A stretch of 64,000 bases of DNA from Ursus arctos (taxonomy: Eukaryota > Chordata > Mammalia > Carnivora > Ursidae), in NCBI RefSeq assembly GCF_023065955.2, contig NC_079873.1, forward strand, positions 97,378,128 to 97,442,127, in the 5' to 3' direction. A program made the position numbers and the translations under genes. The notes under the pieces are model-generated. The model was given only the letters and a program-made list of their open reading frames with translations, was not told the DNA's origin and ran no database searches. Shown here piece after piece: positions 1 through 12,224 of the stretch. Position 1 is the stretch's first letter, and every line of letters begins with the position of its first letter.

Positions 1-459
1 TTGTATGTAATGAATTAGTTTCTCTCGTGTATATCTAGAAAGATACTAGTTTTGTGCCATTCTTGGGAGAATTCAGGAAATCGTCATTCAAATCATTTTG
101 AGTTCTCTGGTTAACATTGTGGTACCCTGGATGAGAAAGGCTGCAGAATATTAAGGGACTTGGTTTGGTGCTAAGCAGAGTTTTACTTTTCAGTTACTTT
201 CCTGTCAGTAACCTTAATATAGCCTCTACTAAAACTTATGTATGATAAAATGTGAATGTAATTGATAATATTGCCATCTCGGGATAAACTGGTTAGTGTT
301 GATTTCAAGCAGTTAGTGCTACTTAGTTGTTTCAAAAATTTGAATGCGGGAAGTTAAATGCATAATTTTATTTGTAAAAAGGAATATTGTAGAAGCTCTC
401 TGTTCATTATACAATTCAAAACTTTTTATAAAAAGTGTTTGACAGTGACTAACATTAGC

Positions 460-780
460 AATAGTTAACACTAACTGAACTATTACTCTCTGTCAGACAC
501 TGTTACAAATGCTTTACATGTATTACCTCTCTTAATCTTCATGACCCTGATACCCATTACCATATGATTTATTGCTCAAACCAGGATACTTTTGAGAATG
601 AAAGGGGACACTAACTGGATGGCATTCTGGGATAATAGTATAAACTAGGACTGTCCCAGAGAAACTAGGATGTATGACGTCCCTGATTAATATCCCATTT
701 TCCAGGAGGAAACCAAAGCATGGGGAAGCCCAGTACCTTGCCTAATTAGTAAGTGGTAGGAGGGGATTCACAACCTCTAC
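460..780 (-). repeat. MIR-like relic
   Basis: MIR-type core in two parts (TGTCAGACACTGTTACAAAT; AGTACCTTGCCTAATTAGTA) separated by ~130 unassigned bases. Confidence 0.5.
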
Positions 781-1306
781 AATTTATTTGGATGTGAAAG
801 TGATTTAAATGACTTTAAACAGCCACATTCTGAGAGTTTGTTTATTTTTACTCTTGGGGGAATTTCTGTTGGTGTGGGGCTGATAGTAAAAGACAAGAAA
901 CAGTGTTTTTTAAATTCTACCTAGTAGAATTTCCAGTTGGCTTTTTTCAAGTGACTATTGGACTTTTGAGTGACTGTTTAAAAACAACTTCTGAGGTCCG
1001 CTGAAATTTAAAAAAAAAAAAGAGCCAAGATAACTACTTTTACTATTTACATCCGTGTTTTTCTTACGTATGATTCAGACTCCCCTTACTGTTTTCTTGG
1101 GAGGAAATGTTAATTGTATGCTCTTTCTTGGGGGTTCTTATGTGGAAACTTTCTTCTGAGAAGAAAACTGAAAGAAGTAATTTTGTGACTAGGGAGAAGT
1201 GGTGGTAGAAAGAAAAAGGTACAGTTTAGAGACTTATTTGAAGTTAAACTGATTCTGTAACATAATTTGAGAGTTAAGTCTTGTACAGATTGAAATGCCA
1301 TTTCTT

Positions 1307-1512
1307 TTATTTATTATTTTATTTAAAGATTTTAAATTATTTAATAGATCATGTGCGCGAGAGGGAGCACAAGGTGGGGAGTGGCAGAGGGAGAGGGAGA
1401 AGCAGGTTCCACGCTGATCAAGGAGCCCAATGTGGGACTTGATCCCAGGACGCTGGGATCGTGACCTGAGCCGAAGGCAGATGTTTAACCAGCTGAGCCA
1501 CCCAGGAGCCCC
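1307..1512 (-). mobile_element. CAN-SINE
   Basis: Antisense copy, tail on the left. Imperfect target duplication TGAAATGCCATTTC / TGAAGTGTCATTTC at 1291 and 1513. Confidence 0.9.
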
Positions 1513-1762
1513 TGAAGTGTCATTTCATAAGATTAATAGTTTTATTTTTGGGTGACTTTTGTAGTTGTCTTCTGTTCCTGCCTGTTTATATTTGTGGTAC
1601 ATCCCACCCCCCCAAAAAAATGTTTACTGTAGGTGTGATTTCAAACATTTGGAGAAATGATTTCAGCATAATCTCAGATTATACTGTATCGTAAACTAAG
1701 ATCCCCCCCTTTTTTTAGTGGGGGTGAGTGGTAGAGAGCTGATCTTTTGTTTAAAAATTACT

Positions 1763-1962
1763 GTTTTTTTTAAAAGATTTTATTTATTTGAGAGAGAGCA
1801 CGCACACAAGCAGGGAGAGTGGCAGAGGGCAAGGGAGAAGCGGGCTCTCCGCAGAGCAGGGAGCCCAATATGGCGCTCCAGTTGGGGCTCGGTCCCAGGA
1901 CCCCGGGATCATGACCTGAGCCGAAGGCAGACACTTAACTGACTGAGCCACCCAGGCGCCCC
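1763..1962 (-). mobile_element. CAN-SINE
   Basis: Antisense copy. Flanks GTAGAGAGCTGATCTT (1731) and GTAGAGAGCTCATCTT (1964) are the target duplication. Confidence 0.92.
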
Positions 1963-2314
1963 AGTAGAGAGCTCATCTTAAGAGGACTTTAAGTTTTTTC
2001 ATACTTGGCTATTTTTTGGCCATTTTAATATTTTATTGAGGAATTTGTGTGTTTTATCCCCTAGCTAGATCACTTTTGGAAGTTTTGTCGGTGTCAATAT
2101 TTTATAAACAACTGCAAGGTTATTAAGTAGGTCTACTTAATTTTGTAAGTCTTTTCTTGAGTTCATTAAATCCATCCTGAAATTGGAAGTCGGGGGGATT
2201 GCATTTCTGACCAGATTTGTGGGCCACAGTCACTGGTAGACAAAAGGTTATTTTTTGTGGATTTGGCTTATTATATGAAATTAATACAGTTGGTATTTTA
2301 AAAAGCTATTGCTT

Positions 2315-2527
2315 GGTTTTTTTTTAAAGATTTTATTTATTTATTTGGCAGAGATAGAGACAGCCAGCGAGAGAGGGAACACAAGCAGGGGGAGTGGGAG
2401 AGGAAGAAGCAGGCTCCCAGCGGAAGAGCCTGACGTGGGGCTCAATCCCAGAACGAGATCCCAGAACGTCGGGATCACGCCCTGAGCCGAAGGCAGATGC
2501 TTAACGACTGAGCCACCCAGGCGCCCC
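2315..2527 (-). mobile_element. CAN-SINE
   Basis: Antisense copy; CTATTGCTTG flanks at 2306 and 2528. Contains a short internal repeat of GATCCCAGAACG (about 2445-2470). Confidence 0.92.
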
Positions 2528-2883
2528 CTATTGCTTGTTTTTAACCTAGGGCTCATAGATAGGGAGAGGTGTGAGAACCCTATCGAATTATGTACAAAAT
2601 GTATGTGTTTCTTCAGGTTCTCAAAAGGGTTCATTGTTATTGGCTGGTACTTAAAGTGCCTACAGAGACAGGATATACAGTGGTCAACTAGATGCATAGT
2701 CCCTGTCCTCAGGTAACATTGTCAGTTGGGCTTTATCACCCCAAAGGGATTAAAAACAACACTTTTAAAAAACACCGGGTACTGGGGTTACTATATATTA
2801 AAGAATATTAGGCCAAAACCAGTAGCCATCAATGCAGTTGTTTTTGATACGGTGTCCTTAATTTGAGATTAGTGACAAGTATT

Positions 2884-2997
2884 TTTTTTTAATATTTTAT
2901 TTTTAAGTAGTCTCTATACCTAACATGGTGCTTGAACTCACAACCCCAAGATCAAGAGTTGCATGTTCTACTGACTGAGGCAGCCAGGTGCCCCCGG
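2884..2997 (-). mobile_element. Short tRNA-like SINE
   Basis: Antisense short CAN-SINE type (tRNA-like head, body only ~70 bp, ending AGTAGTCTCTA). Flanks GACAAGTATTTTT at 2873 and 2999. Confidence 0.85.
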
Positions 2998-3209
2998 CGA
3001 CAAGTATTTTTAAGGACTACTCTGAAAAGCTTTGGGGGAAAATTAGCAATTGAGGACTGTAAGTGTAGCCTTGGAATGCTTCAGTCTTTGGTGGTTGTTA
3101 ATAAATGAAATTAAAAGAGCCCATGATCATCCCCTATAAGTAGTTACTGTTATCCAAAAGTTGAGATCTTATGGTTTTGTGTAAAAGCAAAAGAGGCAAT
3201 CGGCACTTT

Positions 3210-3402
3210 TTTTTTTTTTGAAGATTTTATTTGTCAGGGAGAGAGAGAGAGAGTGCAGGCACAAGCAGGGGGAGCGGCAGGCAGAGGGAGAAGCAGGCTC
3301 CCTGGGAGCAAGGAGCCTGAGGCAGGACTGGATCCTAGGACCCCGGGATCATGACCTGAGCCGAAGGCAGATGCTTAACCGACTGAGCCACCCAGGCATC
3401 CT
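3210..3402 (-). mobile_element. CAN-SINE
   Basis: Antisense copy with GGCAATC flanks at 3195 and 3403. Confidence 0.9.
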
Positions 3403-3465
3403 GGCAATCACTGTTATATGGCACTCTTGTGTGTCTTTATTTCATGTTCTAAATCCTTGCTTTTA

Positions 3466-3674
3466 TTTATTTTTTATTTTTTTATTTTTTTAAAAGATTT
3501 TATTTATTTATTTGACGGAGACAGCCAGCGAGAGAGGGAACACAAGCAGGGGGAGTGGGAGAGGAAGAAGCAGGCTCCTAGCGGAGAAGCCTGATGTGGG
3601 GCTCGATCCCAGAACGCTGGGATCACGCCCTGAGCTGAAGGTAGACGCTTAATGACAGCGCCACCCAGGCACCC
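3466..3674 (-). mobile_element. CAN-SINE
   Basis: Antisense copy. Perfect 17 bp duplication CTAAATCCTTGCTTTTA at 3449-3465 and 3675-3691. Confidence 0.94.
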
Positions 3675-3703
3675 CTAAATCCTTGCTTTTAAATAGGAAT
3701 TTT

Positions 3704-3813
3704 GGGATGCCTGGCTGGCTCAGTTGGAAGAAGATGCAACTCTTGATCTCAGGGTTGTGAGTTTGAGCCCCATGTGGGTGTAGAGATTACTTTAAATAAA
3801 TAAACTTTAAAAA
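3704..3813 (+). mobile_element. Short tRNA-like SINE
   Basis: Sense copy starting GGGATGCCTGGCTGGCTCAG with B-box-like GAGTTTGAGCC and an AAATAAATAAA tail. Confidence 0.85.
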
Positions 3814-5059
3814 AATAGGGACTTAGGCTATATATTTTTGTGTTTAAGTTTTTGACTTTGAATTCTTCGTTAGAACGTTAGCTTGAAATGTCTTTGTAGC
3901 AGTATGTGATACTCATTAAATTCATTCTCTATATATAATGCATATGATGATTTAGGTTTGATATATTTGTCGTATTTCCATTTAAGGATGGGGATTATGA
4001 TATCCTCTTTTCTTGGATCTCTGATCTTTTCCCCCTTTTTTTAAAAGCAAGAAGAGTTTTTCCACACTCACCGATGTGTCTACTGCCTTGTACCTAATTT
4101 GCAAACTTTGTGGCAATTAGAATGTTACTACAAAGAACACGGTTAATATCCTCTTACTAAAAAAGGCCTTTTTTGTGGTTTAAAGAAATAGTTTTAAAGA
4201 TAGTTAGGAACATGAACCTTTGAGAATTTCCCTTTTACACTAAAGAAATAGAGAAAATGTAGGAAATATTAGCAAAGCCATAATATTTTTCCTTTGGGAT
4301 ATATCCCTCCCTGTTTCCACTACTCATTCAGGCCAAAAGACATTCCTCAGACTTTATTCCTGGCAGGAAAATTGAGGAAGTGGTGGTAGCCATGGTTGGC
4401 AGGGAAGCTGAAGCATGAAGGTATGTTTTTGGAAAGCAAATTTGTCAATGACAAATGGATTTTTCCAGCTCTGTGTATATATACTTTTTTGAGTTTTGAT
4501 TAAATATCAATGCATAAAGTGCTACTATTCATTGAGGAATATTCAGTAGTTGCATTCATATTTGGGTGTTCTAAATGTACTTGAAAAATTTCAGAGGGAT
4601 TATTTGGACAATATGGGATTATATTAGAAAAGATTCTTTAGTGGGAAATTATTTCCTAAACTTTTGAAGTTAGACTGAAACACAGGTATCCAGGTTGCTG
4701 CATAAAAATAGCAAATCCTCCATGAAAGGTAATTATTTATGTGTATAAATATATAGTGTTTAAATGTACAATATTGCTGAATATCCACATTTATCTCTTA
4801 CAAGTAGATTGTTAACTTCTTCAGACTAGGAATTATGTTTTTATCTAATTTTGAATTCTTGTGTCATGTGGTATGTTACACAGATTCTCAAATGATAACT
4901 GAATTAAAACCTTAGGTTTTCTAGAAATTTAACCCTGCATTATAATTACATTATTAATATTCATATTAAAGAGCTGTGTGTTGGAAGAGAAGTAATTAAT
5001 TTCCTCTAGTTGGCTTTGCAGTGATAATAAACTTTAAGTTTATATCTATAAGATATCAT

Positions 5060-5278
5060 TTACAGCATCTACTAGATGGCAAGTTGTAGTACGTTCTCTA
5101 ACACTGACTTTTTTCTTAAACACCCCTGTGATGTAGTGGGTAGTATTTTCATTTACTGAGGTTCCAGAATGGTTAAGTGACTTGCCCAAGTTCACTCAGC
5201 TAGTAAATGGCAGAGCATACTCTTGAATCCAATTCTGCCCAGTTCTAGCATACTTCTTTACATGGTGATACACTGCCT
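5060..5278 (-). repeat. MIR relic
   Basis: MIR blocks CCTGTGATGTAGTGGGTAGT and GTTAAGTGACTTGCCCAAGT in order. Confidence 0.75.
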
Positions 5279-5349
5279 CCCAGTGGGGTGATTTATAGAT
5301 TTCTTAGTGATACCTTTTTTTGGGAAAGAGAATAAAAGGAGACAATAAT

Positions 5350-5572
5350 TGGGGCACCTGTCTGGTTCAGATGGTGGAACATGCGACTCGATCTTAGGGT
5401 CATGAGTTCAAGCCCCATGTTGGGCATAGAGCTGACTTTAAAAAAGAGAGAGAGAGAGTGGCGTCTGGCTGGCTCAGTTGGTGGAGCATGCAACTTTTGA
5501 TCTTGAGGTTGTGAGTTCAAGCTCCATGTTGGGCATGGAGCCCACTTAAAAAATAAACTAAAAAATTTTTTA
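5350..5572 (+). mobile_element. Dimeric short tRNA-like SINE
   Basis: Two head-to-tail copies (5351-5458 and 5459-5572), both sense, lie between one perfect 16 bp target duplication AAAAGGAGACAATAAT (5334-5349 and 5573-5588). The second copy lacks its own duplication, so they inserted as one unit or arose by tandem duplication. Confidence 0.9.
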
Positions 5573-5719
5573 AAAAGGAGACAATAATCCAGAATTGTTG
5601 AGACTGAGGAGGAAGATAAACTTCTCAAAGTAGTCAGAGGGCTTTTGGAAATTAAGTAGGAGAAAGGCTGTTTTTCCCTGCTTTGGGAATTAAAAGCACA
5701 TTTTAAAAAATACATTTTT

Positions 5720-5910
5720 ATTTTTTTTTAAATATTTTATTTATTTATTTGAGAGAGACAGAGCGTGAGTGGGGGTAGGAGCAGAGGGACAAGCCAACTC
5801 CACGCTGAGTGCAGAACCTGACTAGGGGCTTGATCTCATGACCCTGAGATCATGACCTGAGCCAAAATCAAGAGTCAAACGCTTAACCAACTGAGCCACC
5901 CAGGCGCCCC
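5720..5910 (-). mobile_element. CAN-SINE
   Basis: Antisense copy at the 3' edge of the L1 at 5911. Confidence 0.9.
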
Positions 5911-6700
5911 TAAATTTATTTTTTAATTCCAGTTTAATTACCATTCAGTGTTACATTAGTTTCAGGTGTATAGTATAGTGATTCAACAATTCTTTACCCA
6001 GTGCCCATCACAGTAAATGTACTCTTAATCCCCTTCACCTCTTTCACCCATCCCCTCGCACACCTCCCCTCTGGTAACCATCTGTTTGTTCTCTGTATTT
6101 ATAAAGACTGTTTTTTTGTTTGTCTCCTTTTTTCTTCATTTGTTTTGTTTCTTAAATTTCACATATGAGGGAGATCATGGTATTTGTCTTCTTCTGACTG
6201 ACTTCACTTAGCATTATACTCTCTAGATCCATCTATGTTGTTGGAAATGGCAAGATTTCATTCTTTATGACATATATATATATCTTTTTTTTTAAAGATT
6301 TTGTTTTATTTTCTAAGTAATCTCTACACCCAGCTTGGAGCTCAAACTTAAAACCCCAAGATCAAGAGTCACATGCTGCACTGACTGAACCAGCCAGATA
6401 CCCCTCCACCACATCTTTATCCATTCATCTATTGATGAACAATTGGGTGCTTCCTTATCTTGGCTATTGGAACTAATTCTGCAACAAACATAGGAGTGCA
6501 TACAATTTTTCCAGTTAGTGTTTTTGTATTCTTTGGGTAGATACCCAGTAGTGGAATTACTGGATGGTATGGCAATTCTATTTTTAGTTTTTTGAGAAGC
6601 CTCCATGCTGTTTTCCGCAGTGGCTGTACCAGTTTGCATTACTACCAACAGCTATCAAGGATTCCCTTTTCTCCACATACTTGCTAACATTTGTTGTTTC
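5911..6700 (-). mobile_element. Antisense L1 3' end, interrupted by a short SINE
   Basis: The same L1 3' UTR type as at 47050 (CATTCAGTGTTACATTAG, then the GGTAACCATCTGTTTGTTCT motif), continuing to ORF2 C-terminal relics at 6405-6700. A short SINE at 6283-6403 splits it. Confidence 0.83.
6283..6403 (-). mobile_element. Short tRNA-like SINE in L1
   Basis: Antisense short copy (AGTAATCTCTACACCCAGC ... CAGCCAGATACCCC) inserted into the L1 at 5911-6700. Confidence 0.85.
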
Positions 6701-6711
6701 TTGCGTGTGTG

Positions 6712-6884
6712 TGTGTTTTAAAGATTTTATTTATTTATTTGAGGGAGAGAAAGAGCGGGATGAAGAGGAAGAAGGAGACTCCCTGCTGAGCAGGGAGCCT
6801 GATGCAGGGCTCCATCCCAGGACCCCTAGGTCGTGACCTGAGCTGAAGGCAGAAGCTTAGCCAACTGAGCCACCCGGGCACCCC
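6712..6884 (-). mobile_element. CAN-SINE (cluster member 1)
   Basis: Antisense; flanks TCTTGCGTGTGTG / TCTTGTGTGTTT at 6699 and 6885. Confidence 0.9.
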
Positions 6885-6892
6885 TCTTGTGT

Positions 6893-6991
6893 GTTTTTTT
6901 AAGTAAACTCTACTCCCGATGTGGGGCTTGAACTCATGACCCCTAAGATCAAGAGTTGCATGCTCTACCGACTGAGCCAGACAGGCACCCC
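6893..6991 (-). mobile_element. Short tRNA-like SINE (cluster member 2)
   Basis: Antisense short type (AAGTAAACTCTACTCCCGAT ... CCAGACAGGCACCCC). Confidence 0.87.
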
Positions 6992-7010
6992 GCTGCTTGT
7001 ATCTTTGATT

Positions 7011-7179
7011 TTTTTAAAAGATTTTATTTATTTATTTGAGAGAGCACAAGCAGGGAGGAGAGGGAGAAGCAGACTCCCCTGCTGTGCAGGGAGCCTGCCA
7101 TGGGGCTCGATCCCAGGACCCTGGGATCATGACCCAAGCTAAAGGCAGATCCTCAACTGACTGAACCACCCAGGCACCC
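7011..7179 (-). mobile_element. CAN-SINE (cluster member 3)
   Basis: Antisense; flanks TGTATCTTTGATTTTTT / TGTATTTTTGATTTTTT at 6998 and 7180. Confidence 0.91.
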
Positions 7180-7190
7180 TGTATTTTTGA

Positions 7191-7394
7191 TTTTTTAAAG
7201 ATAATTATTTATTTGAGAGAGTGTGGGTCCACTTGCTCGAGCACACCCACCCACATGAGCAGGGGGAGGGGCAGAGGGAGAAGCGGACTTTCTGTCAAGC
7301 AGGGAGCCTGATGCAGAGGCTCAGTCCCAGGACCCTGAGATTATGACCTGAGTTGAAGGCAGATGGTTAACTGACTGAGCCACCCAGGCACCCC
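7191..7394 (-). mobile_element. CAN-SINE (cluster member 4)
   Basis: Antisense copy directly abutting the previous one. Confidence 0.88.
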
Positions 7395-7403
7395 TCTTTT
7401 TTA

Positions 7404-7614
7404 ATTTTTATTTTTTAAGATTTATTTGAGAGAGAGAAAGTGAGCGGGGGTGAAGGACAGAGGGAGAGAGGGAGAGAGAGAGTATCTCAAGCAGACTCCC
7501 TGCTGAGCTTGGAGACCCACTTGTGGAACTGGATGGATCCCACAACCCTGAGATCATGACCTGAGCCAAAATCAAGAGTCAGACACTTAACTGACTGAGC
7601 CCCCCAGGCCCCCC
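7404..7614 (-). mobile_element. CAN-SINE (cluster member 5)
   Basis: Antisense, more diverged copy with a GA-rich tract at 7430-7482. Confidence 0.88.
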
Positions 7615-7812
7615 AGAAAGGTTTATTTTCTACCAATGGCTGATAGAGTAAGTCATTCTCAGTCTGAAGTTAACATGTGATGTTTCATATTTTGTAGCAA
7701 GCATCAAGTAACACTGAGAAGAGGGTTGGATGGGGAGGAGATGATAAAGTTTGTTATATTCTACCTGCCTTAATCCTCAGTAATGTGACACCTGAATTAA
7801 TTTTTAGTAGTT

Positions 7813-8022
7813 AGGGACGCTTGGGTGCTTGGTTGGTTGAGCTGCTGCCTTAAGCTCAGGTCATGATCCCAGAGTCCTGGGATCCAGCCCTGCATCCGGC
7901 TCCTTGCTTGGTGGGAAGTCTCCTTCTCCCTCTGTCTGCCACTCCCCCTGCTTGTGTGTGTGTGCGCGCGCGCTGTCTCTTTCTCTCTCGACAAATAAAT
8001 AAAATCTTTAAAAAAATAAAAA
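7813..8022 (+). mobile_element. CAN-SINE
   Basis: Sense copy. Flanks AATTTTTAGTAGTT / AATTTTAGTAATTC at 7799 and 8023. Contains TGTGTGTGTGCGCGCGCGC at 7954-7972. Confidence 0.92.
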
Positions 8023-8334
8023 AATTTTAGTAATTCAACTTGTTATAAACTATGAAATAAAGTGTTATTGGAAGCATTGTTGGCATATATCTCACTACTA
8101 GTGTTCCTACTCAAGGACAATAACACTAATAGGAACAATCTGTTCAGGTAAATCGGTCTAAGTCCAGGCAACATTATGTCAATTTTTGGTGGTATATATT
8201 TTTTCATTTTCTCCTGTCTCTGTTTTCTGTGCTTTTCCACTTCCAGTGTCTTTACGATTTCTAAAATTCTCCATGGGAAGTAGAAACATTTTGTTGCTGA
8301 TTTCCTTTTTTTAAAAAAAATTTTATGCTATTAC

Positions 8335-8590
8335 TAACACTAGATAACCAAATGCTAGGCACTGAAAGAGAAGTGATTTCAAAAAGTAACCCATTTAATC
8401 CTCCCAGCAGCCCTGTGAAGTAGGTACTATTATTATTTCCTGTTTACAATTGAGGAAACAGAGGTGCAGAGCAAAAACGAAAAATTGCCCGAGGACACTT
8501 ACCTAGGAAGTGGTGGAGCTTTGATGTGAACCCAGGCAGTCTGGCTATAGAGTCCGTGTTCTTAACGCTACATACAGCACCATACTACTG
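8335..8590 (-). repeat. MIR relic
   Basis: Long MIR match: CCCTGTGAAGTAGGTACTAT, GAGGAAACAGAGGTGCAGAG, GAACCCAGGCAGTCTGGCT. Confidence 0.85.
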
Positions 8591-8613
8591 ATTAGTTAAC
8601 AGTAATGTGAATG

Positions 8614-8807
8614 GGGGCGCCTGGGTGGCACAGCGGTTAAGCGTCTGCCTTCGGCTCAGGGCGTGATCCCGGAGTTATGGGATCGAGCCCCACATCAGGC
8701 TCCTCTGCTATGAGCCTGCTTCTTCCTCTCCCACTCCCCCTGCTTGTGTTCCCTCTCTCGCTGGCTGTCTCTATCTCTGTCAAATAAATAAAATCTTTAA
8801 AAAAAAT
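8614..8807 (+). mobile_element. CAN-SINE, young subfamily
   Basis: Sense copy with the GTGGCACAGCGGTTAAGCG head. Perfect 13 bp duplication AGTAATGTGAATG at 8601-8613 and 8808-8820. Confidence 0.95.
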
Positions 8808-8988
8808 AGTAATGTGAATGGTTTCCTCATCTTGGCAGTGTATTATTTTAAGTCCTCTCTTTAATTGTAGAGTGTGTTTGTTTATCCTTACAGGAATTTT
8901 AGGGGTTGGCAGAGGATTGGGCAAATTTCTGATTCTCAGGTTTCCCAGCTGTAAAATAGGTGTAATCCTATCTGCTTTATGTTATTAT

Positions 8989-9192
8989 TTTTTTTAAAGA
9001 TTTTATTTATTTGAGAGAGAATGACTGAGTGAGAGAGAGAGAAGGAGCAGGGTATGGGGCAGAGGGAGAGGGAGAAGCAGACTCCCCGCTGAGCAGGGAG
9101 CCTGATGCAGAGCTCTATCTTGTGACTCTGGGATCTATGATTTGACCCAAGCTGAAGGCAGATGCTTAACTGACTGAGCCACCCAGGCACCC
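8989..9192 (-). mobile_element. CAN-SINE
   Basis: Antisense copy with a near-perfect ~20 bp duplication CTATCTGCTTTATGTTATTA at 8968-8988 and 9193-9213. Confidence 0.95.
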
Positions 9193-9234
9193 CTATCTGC
9201 TTTATGTTATTATGGGGATTATATAACAGTACTT

Positions 9235-9455
9235 TTTCTGAGTGTTGTCTTATGTGCTGGGCAATATGCTGAGGGTTTTGCCAGCATGATAGGTGCCCAG
9301 ATAACTAATATTCTCATTTTTTGAGTACATTCCACCTCTCAGATACTTGATGTAATATACTCCCTTTACTTCTTTATATGACATAGGGGATGTTATGTAC
9401 TCAGTTTACAGATTGGAAAACTGAGGCCTAAAGAAATTAAGTAATTTGCCCGAAT
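9235..9455 (-). repeat. MIR relic
   Basis: Ends with GAAAACTGAGGCCTAAAGAA and TAAGTAATTTGCC, typical MIR blocks. Confidence 0.7.
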
Positions 9456-9464
9456 AATTGGGTT

Positions 9465-9665
9465 CCTACCTTAGGGCCTTTGTATTTGCTGGTCCTTCTG
9501 CCTGGCTTGGTTCCTCATTTATTCAGGACATTTTTTTTTCAAGTAATTAGACTTTCAGTGAAGCATTCCTTGGTCATGTTATATAAAATAATATCCTTTG
9601 CTTCCAGCATTCACTTTCCTCCTTAACTCTGGTATTGTGAGACTCACTAGACTTTATTTGCAAGC
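9465..9665 (-). repeat. L2 relic
   Basis: L2-like text (CTTCTGCCTGGCTTGGTTCC, AGTGAAGCATTCCTTGGTC). Confidence 0.6.
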
Positions 9666-11284
9666 TGAGCCTGAATTAAACTGATTTACTCTTAATGCAC
9701 CAAGATGAGCATTCCCTGGAATAGAGAACTGCTGTGGCACGTGCTTGGGCCTGTTTTGGGTTGGGAGTAGGGAGATCGCAAAGTCTTGTCTCACAGTTTT
9801 TAGAAGCCTTTTCTCATGAATTGCCTTCAATTCCAGGAGGAGCATGTGCACTCAGCTCAGTTACATTCTGTGAAGCCTTTTATCTTTTAGTAGAGGTCTG
9901 CCTTCCAGCTTCTTCTTACTGTCTTAAGTTTCAGTCCCCTTGTTTTGCCTAAAGATTTGTTCATTGAACTTTTATAGTGTATTTGTAATGAGCATAGTGT
10001 GGAGGTAGATGTGAAGTAGGGAGGTTGCTTCAGACAGGAGGATTCCTAGCTTTGCTACTTATAAATCAGTAGGAAATAACATACATATAACATACGTGTA
10101 TACAAATTTATACATATGTGTGTGTTTAAAAAACTGTCATGTATTGAAACTTGCAATGATTTTTAGTTAATATTTTGATAGCACATAACTCATTATTTTA
10201 TGATGTCCTGGAGTGCATACCTCTTTCTTTGTTTCTACTTCTTGAAAAATTTCTTGGAGTAATTTATGTAGTTGAAACACAGTAGTGATAATATTGTACT
10301 GTGCTCTTGCATTTAAATAGTAGCTGATTTTGGAGAGAAAGAGATGAATTAGATTTTAGATACTTCAACCTTAAGCTGATATTATGCAACTGGAGTTCAA
10401 CAGATAGAGGAGCAGGAGATATATGTTAGGGATTCCTGTGCGTAGAGTACCTTGGCTTTTAGAGGCGCAAACTTGTAAAAAGGATCAGAGGGTCAAGGGT
10501 GAAAACTCATTGTTGGACAAGAGGAAGAAGTAGGACCGTTGATAGAGAGTGGTCAGGGAGATAGGAGAAAATCTAGGAAAATGTAGAATAAAATCCATAA
10601 GTGTCTACATTTGAAAATAATCCAGATGGCAAGTTCTCTCCTTTGGGAGATGCTTTTAAATTGTACACAATATAAAAACTAGTTCCGATTATGTCGAGTT
10701 GAAATTATCTTTAAAGTTGTTGTAATCAGTGATTATCCTTATGTAGATTGTTTTCTTTGTGGCATCTCTTGGGAGTTGGGTTCTTGCACACCGGGTCCCA
10801 AGTTACCAAGAATAAGACTAAGCTGGGAAGGAGTCTAGGACAAGAAGGGAGGACATACCTGACTTACTACTTTCTAAAAAGTCAACTAAAAATTCATTGG
10901 AATTATTTTGTATGAAACGTTTATGTTACTGTGGATAATCAAAGAACCAATTGTATTTAAATATGTGTGTGGTATTAGTACATTGCAATTTGATGTCCTC
11001 TGCAAAGCAGCTATGATTATTATGATTGGATTTGTTGGAGTCTGTTTTGAAAAGGAAAACCTTTTTTTCTTTCTTCCCTCTGTACTTCTATGTGAAATAA
11101 AGTGTGTAGGTAACCACTTCAGTTTTCTTCAAGTTTTGTGGGAAAGTTATCTTGGGTAGAAATAATACCAGACATGAGTATCTTATAAAATTTTCTCACT
11201 TTCCTGCTACTTGGGATAATATTACAAAGAGAAATTATTGTTACCCATCTGGAAAACTACCCATAATTCTAATGCTTTCTTCAT

Positions 11285-11827
11285 TCCAAAAATATTTATT
11301 TTTTAAATTTTGGTAAACGTAAAATTTTACCATTTTGAGTGTACAGTTCAGTGGCATTATTCCTTGTGCAAACATTACCACCATCCGTCTCCAGCATTGT
11401 TTCATCATCCTATAATGAAACTCTGTACCCATTAAACAACTTCCTATCTCACCTCTGCCCTCGAACAGTCCCTGATAAACCAGTGTTCTCCTTTGTGTCT
11501 ATGTATTTGACTATTCTAGGTACCTCATAAAAGAGGAAGCATAGAATATATTTCCTTTTGTGACTGACTTATTTCACTTGACATAATGTTTTCAAGGTTC
11601 ATCTATTTTGTAGGATGTGCCAGAATTTCCTTCCATGGCTGAATAATATTCTGTTGTATATATATAACACATTTTGTTCATCCATCCATGATGGACATTT
11701 GGGTTGCTTCCACCTTTTGGCTATTGTGAAGAATGCTGCTATGAATATGGGTGTGCAAATATCTTTTTGAGTCCCTGCTTTCAATTCTTTTGTGGAATAC
11801 CCAGAAGTATAATTGCTCCACAAATAT
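11285..11827 (-). mobile_element. Antisense L1 fragment with ORF2 C-terminal relic
   Basis: L1M-type 3' region. The minus frame at 11599-11823 contains [20 protein letters not shown], the ORF2 C-terminal signature, interrupted by stops. Confidence 0.82.
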
Positions 11828-11950
11828 TTGAGTGTCTAGTATGTGGCAGGCACTGTACTAAGCACTGGAGATAAAGCAATGAACCCGTTCCCTGCCCTCA
11901 AAGAATTTAGTCTGCTGGTGATAAAAAATATTAAATAAGCAGTTACAGTT
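11828..11950 (+). repeat. Old mammalian repeat, class unsure
   Basis: The familiar GGCAGGCACTGTACTAAGCA / CCCTGCCCTCAAAGAATTTA pattern of an ancient repeat. Confidence 0.5.
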
Positions 11951-12224
11951 AAGTATGTTAAATGTTAAAAAGGGCAAGTACAGAGTGCCTTGTGTATGAT
12001 TTATATGGTTGTAATGTATATATTGTTAGACGAATACAAAACAGCAGATGCTTTCCCATATTCCAGTATAATCCCCTGCAGCACCCCACTCCCTACACCA
12101 CTGCATGGAAATCTTTTCTGCTTTTTTTCACATTTAAAAAGTTAATGCCTAGAATTTATTTTTGACCACGATGTGAGGTAGGGCTATTGTGATACTGTGA
12201 TTTATAACAAGTACATATATTTGG

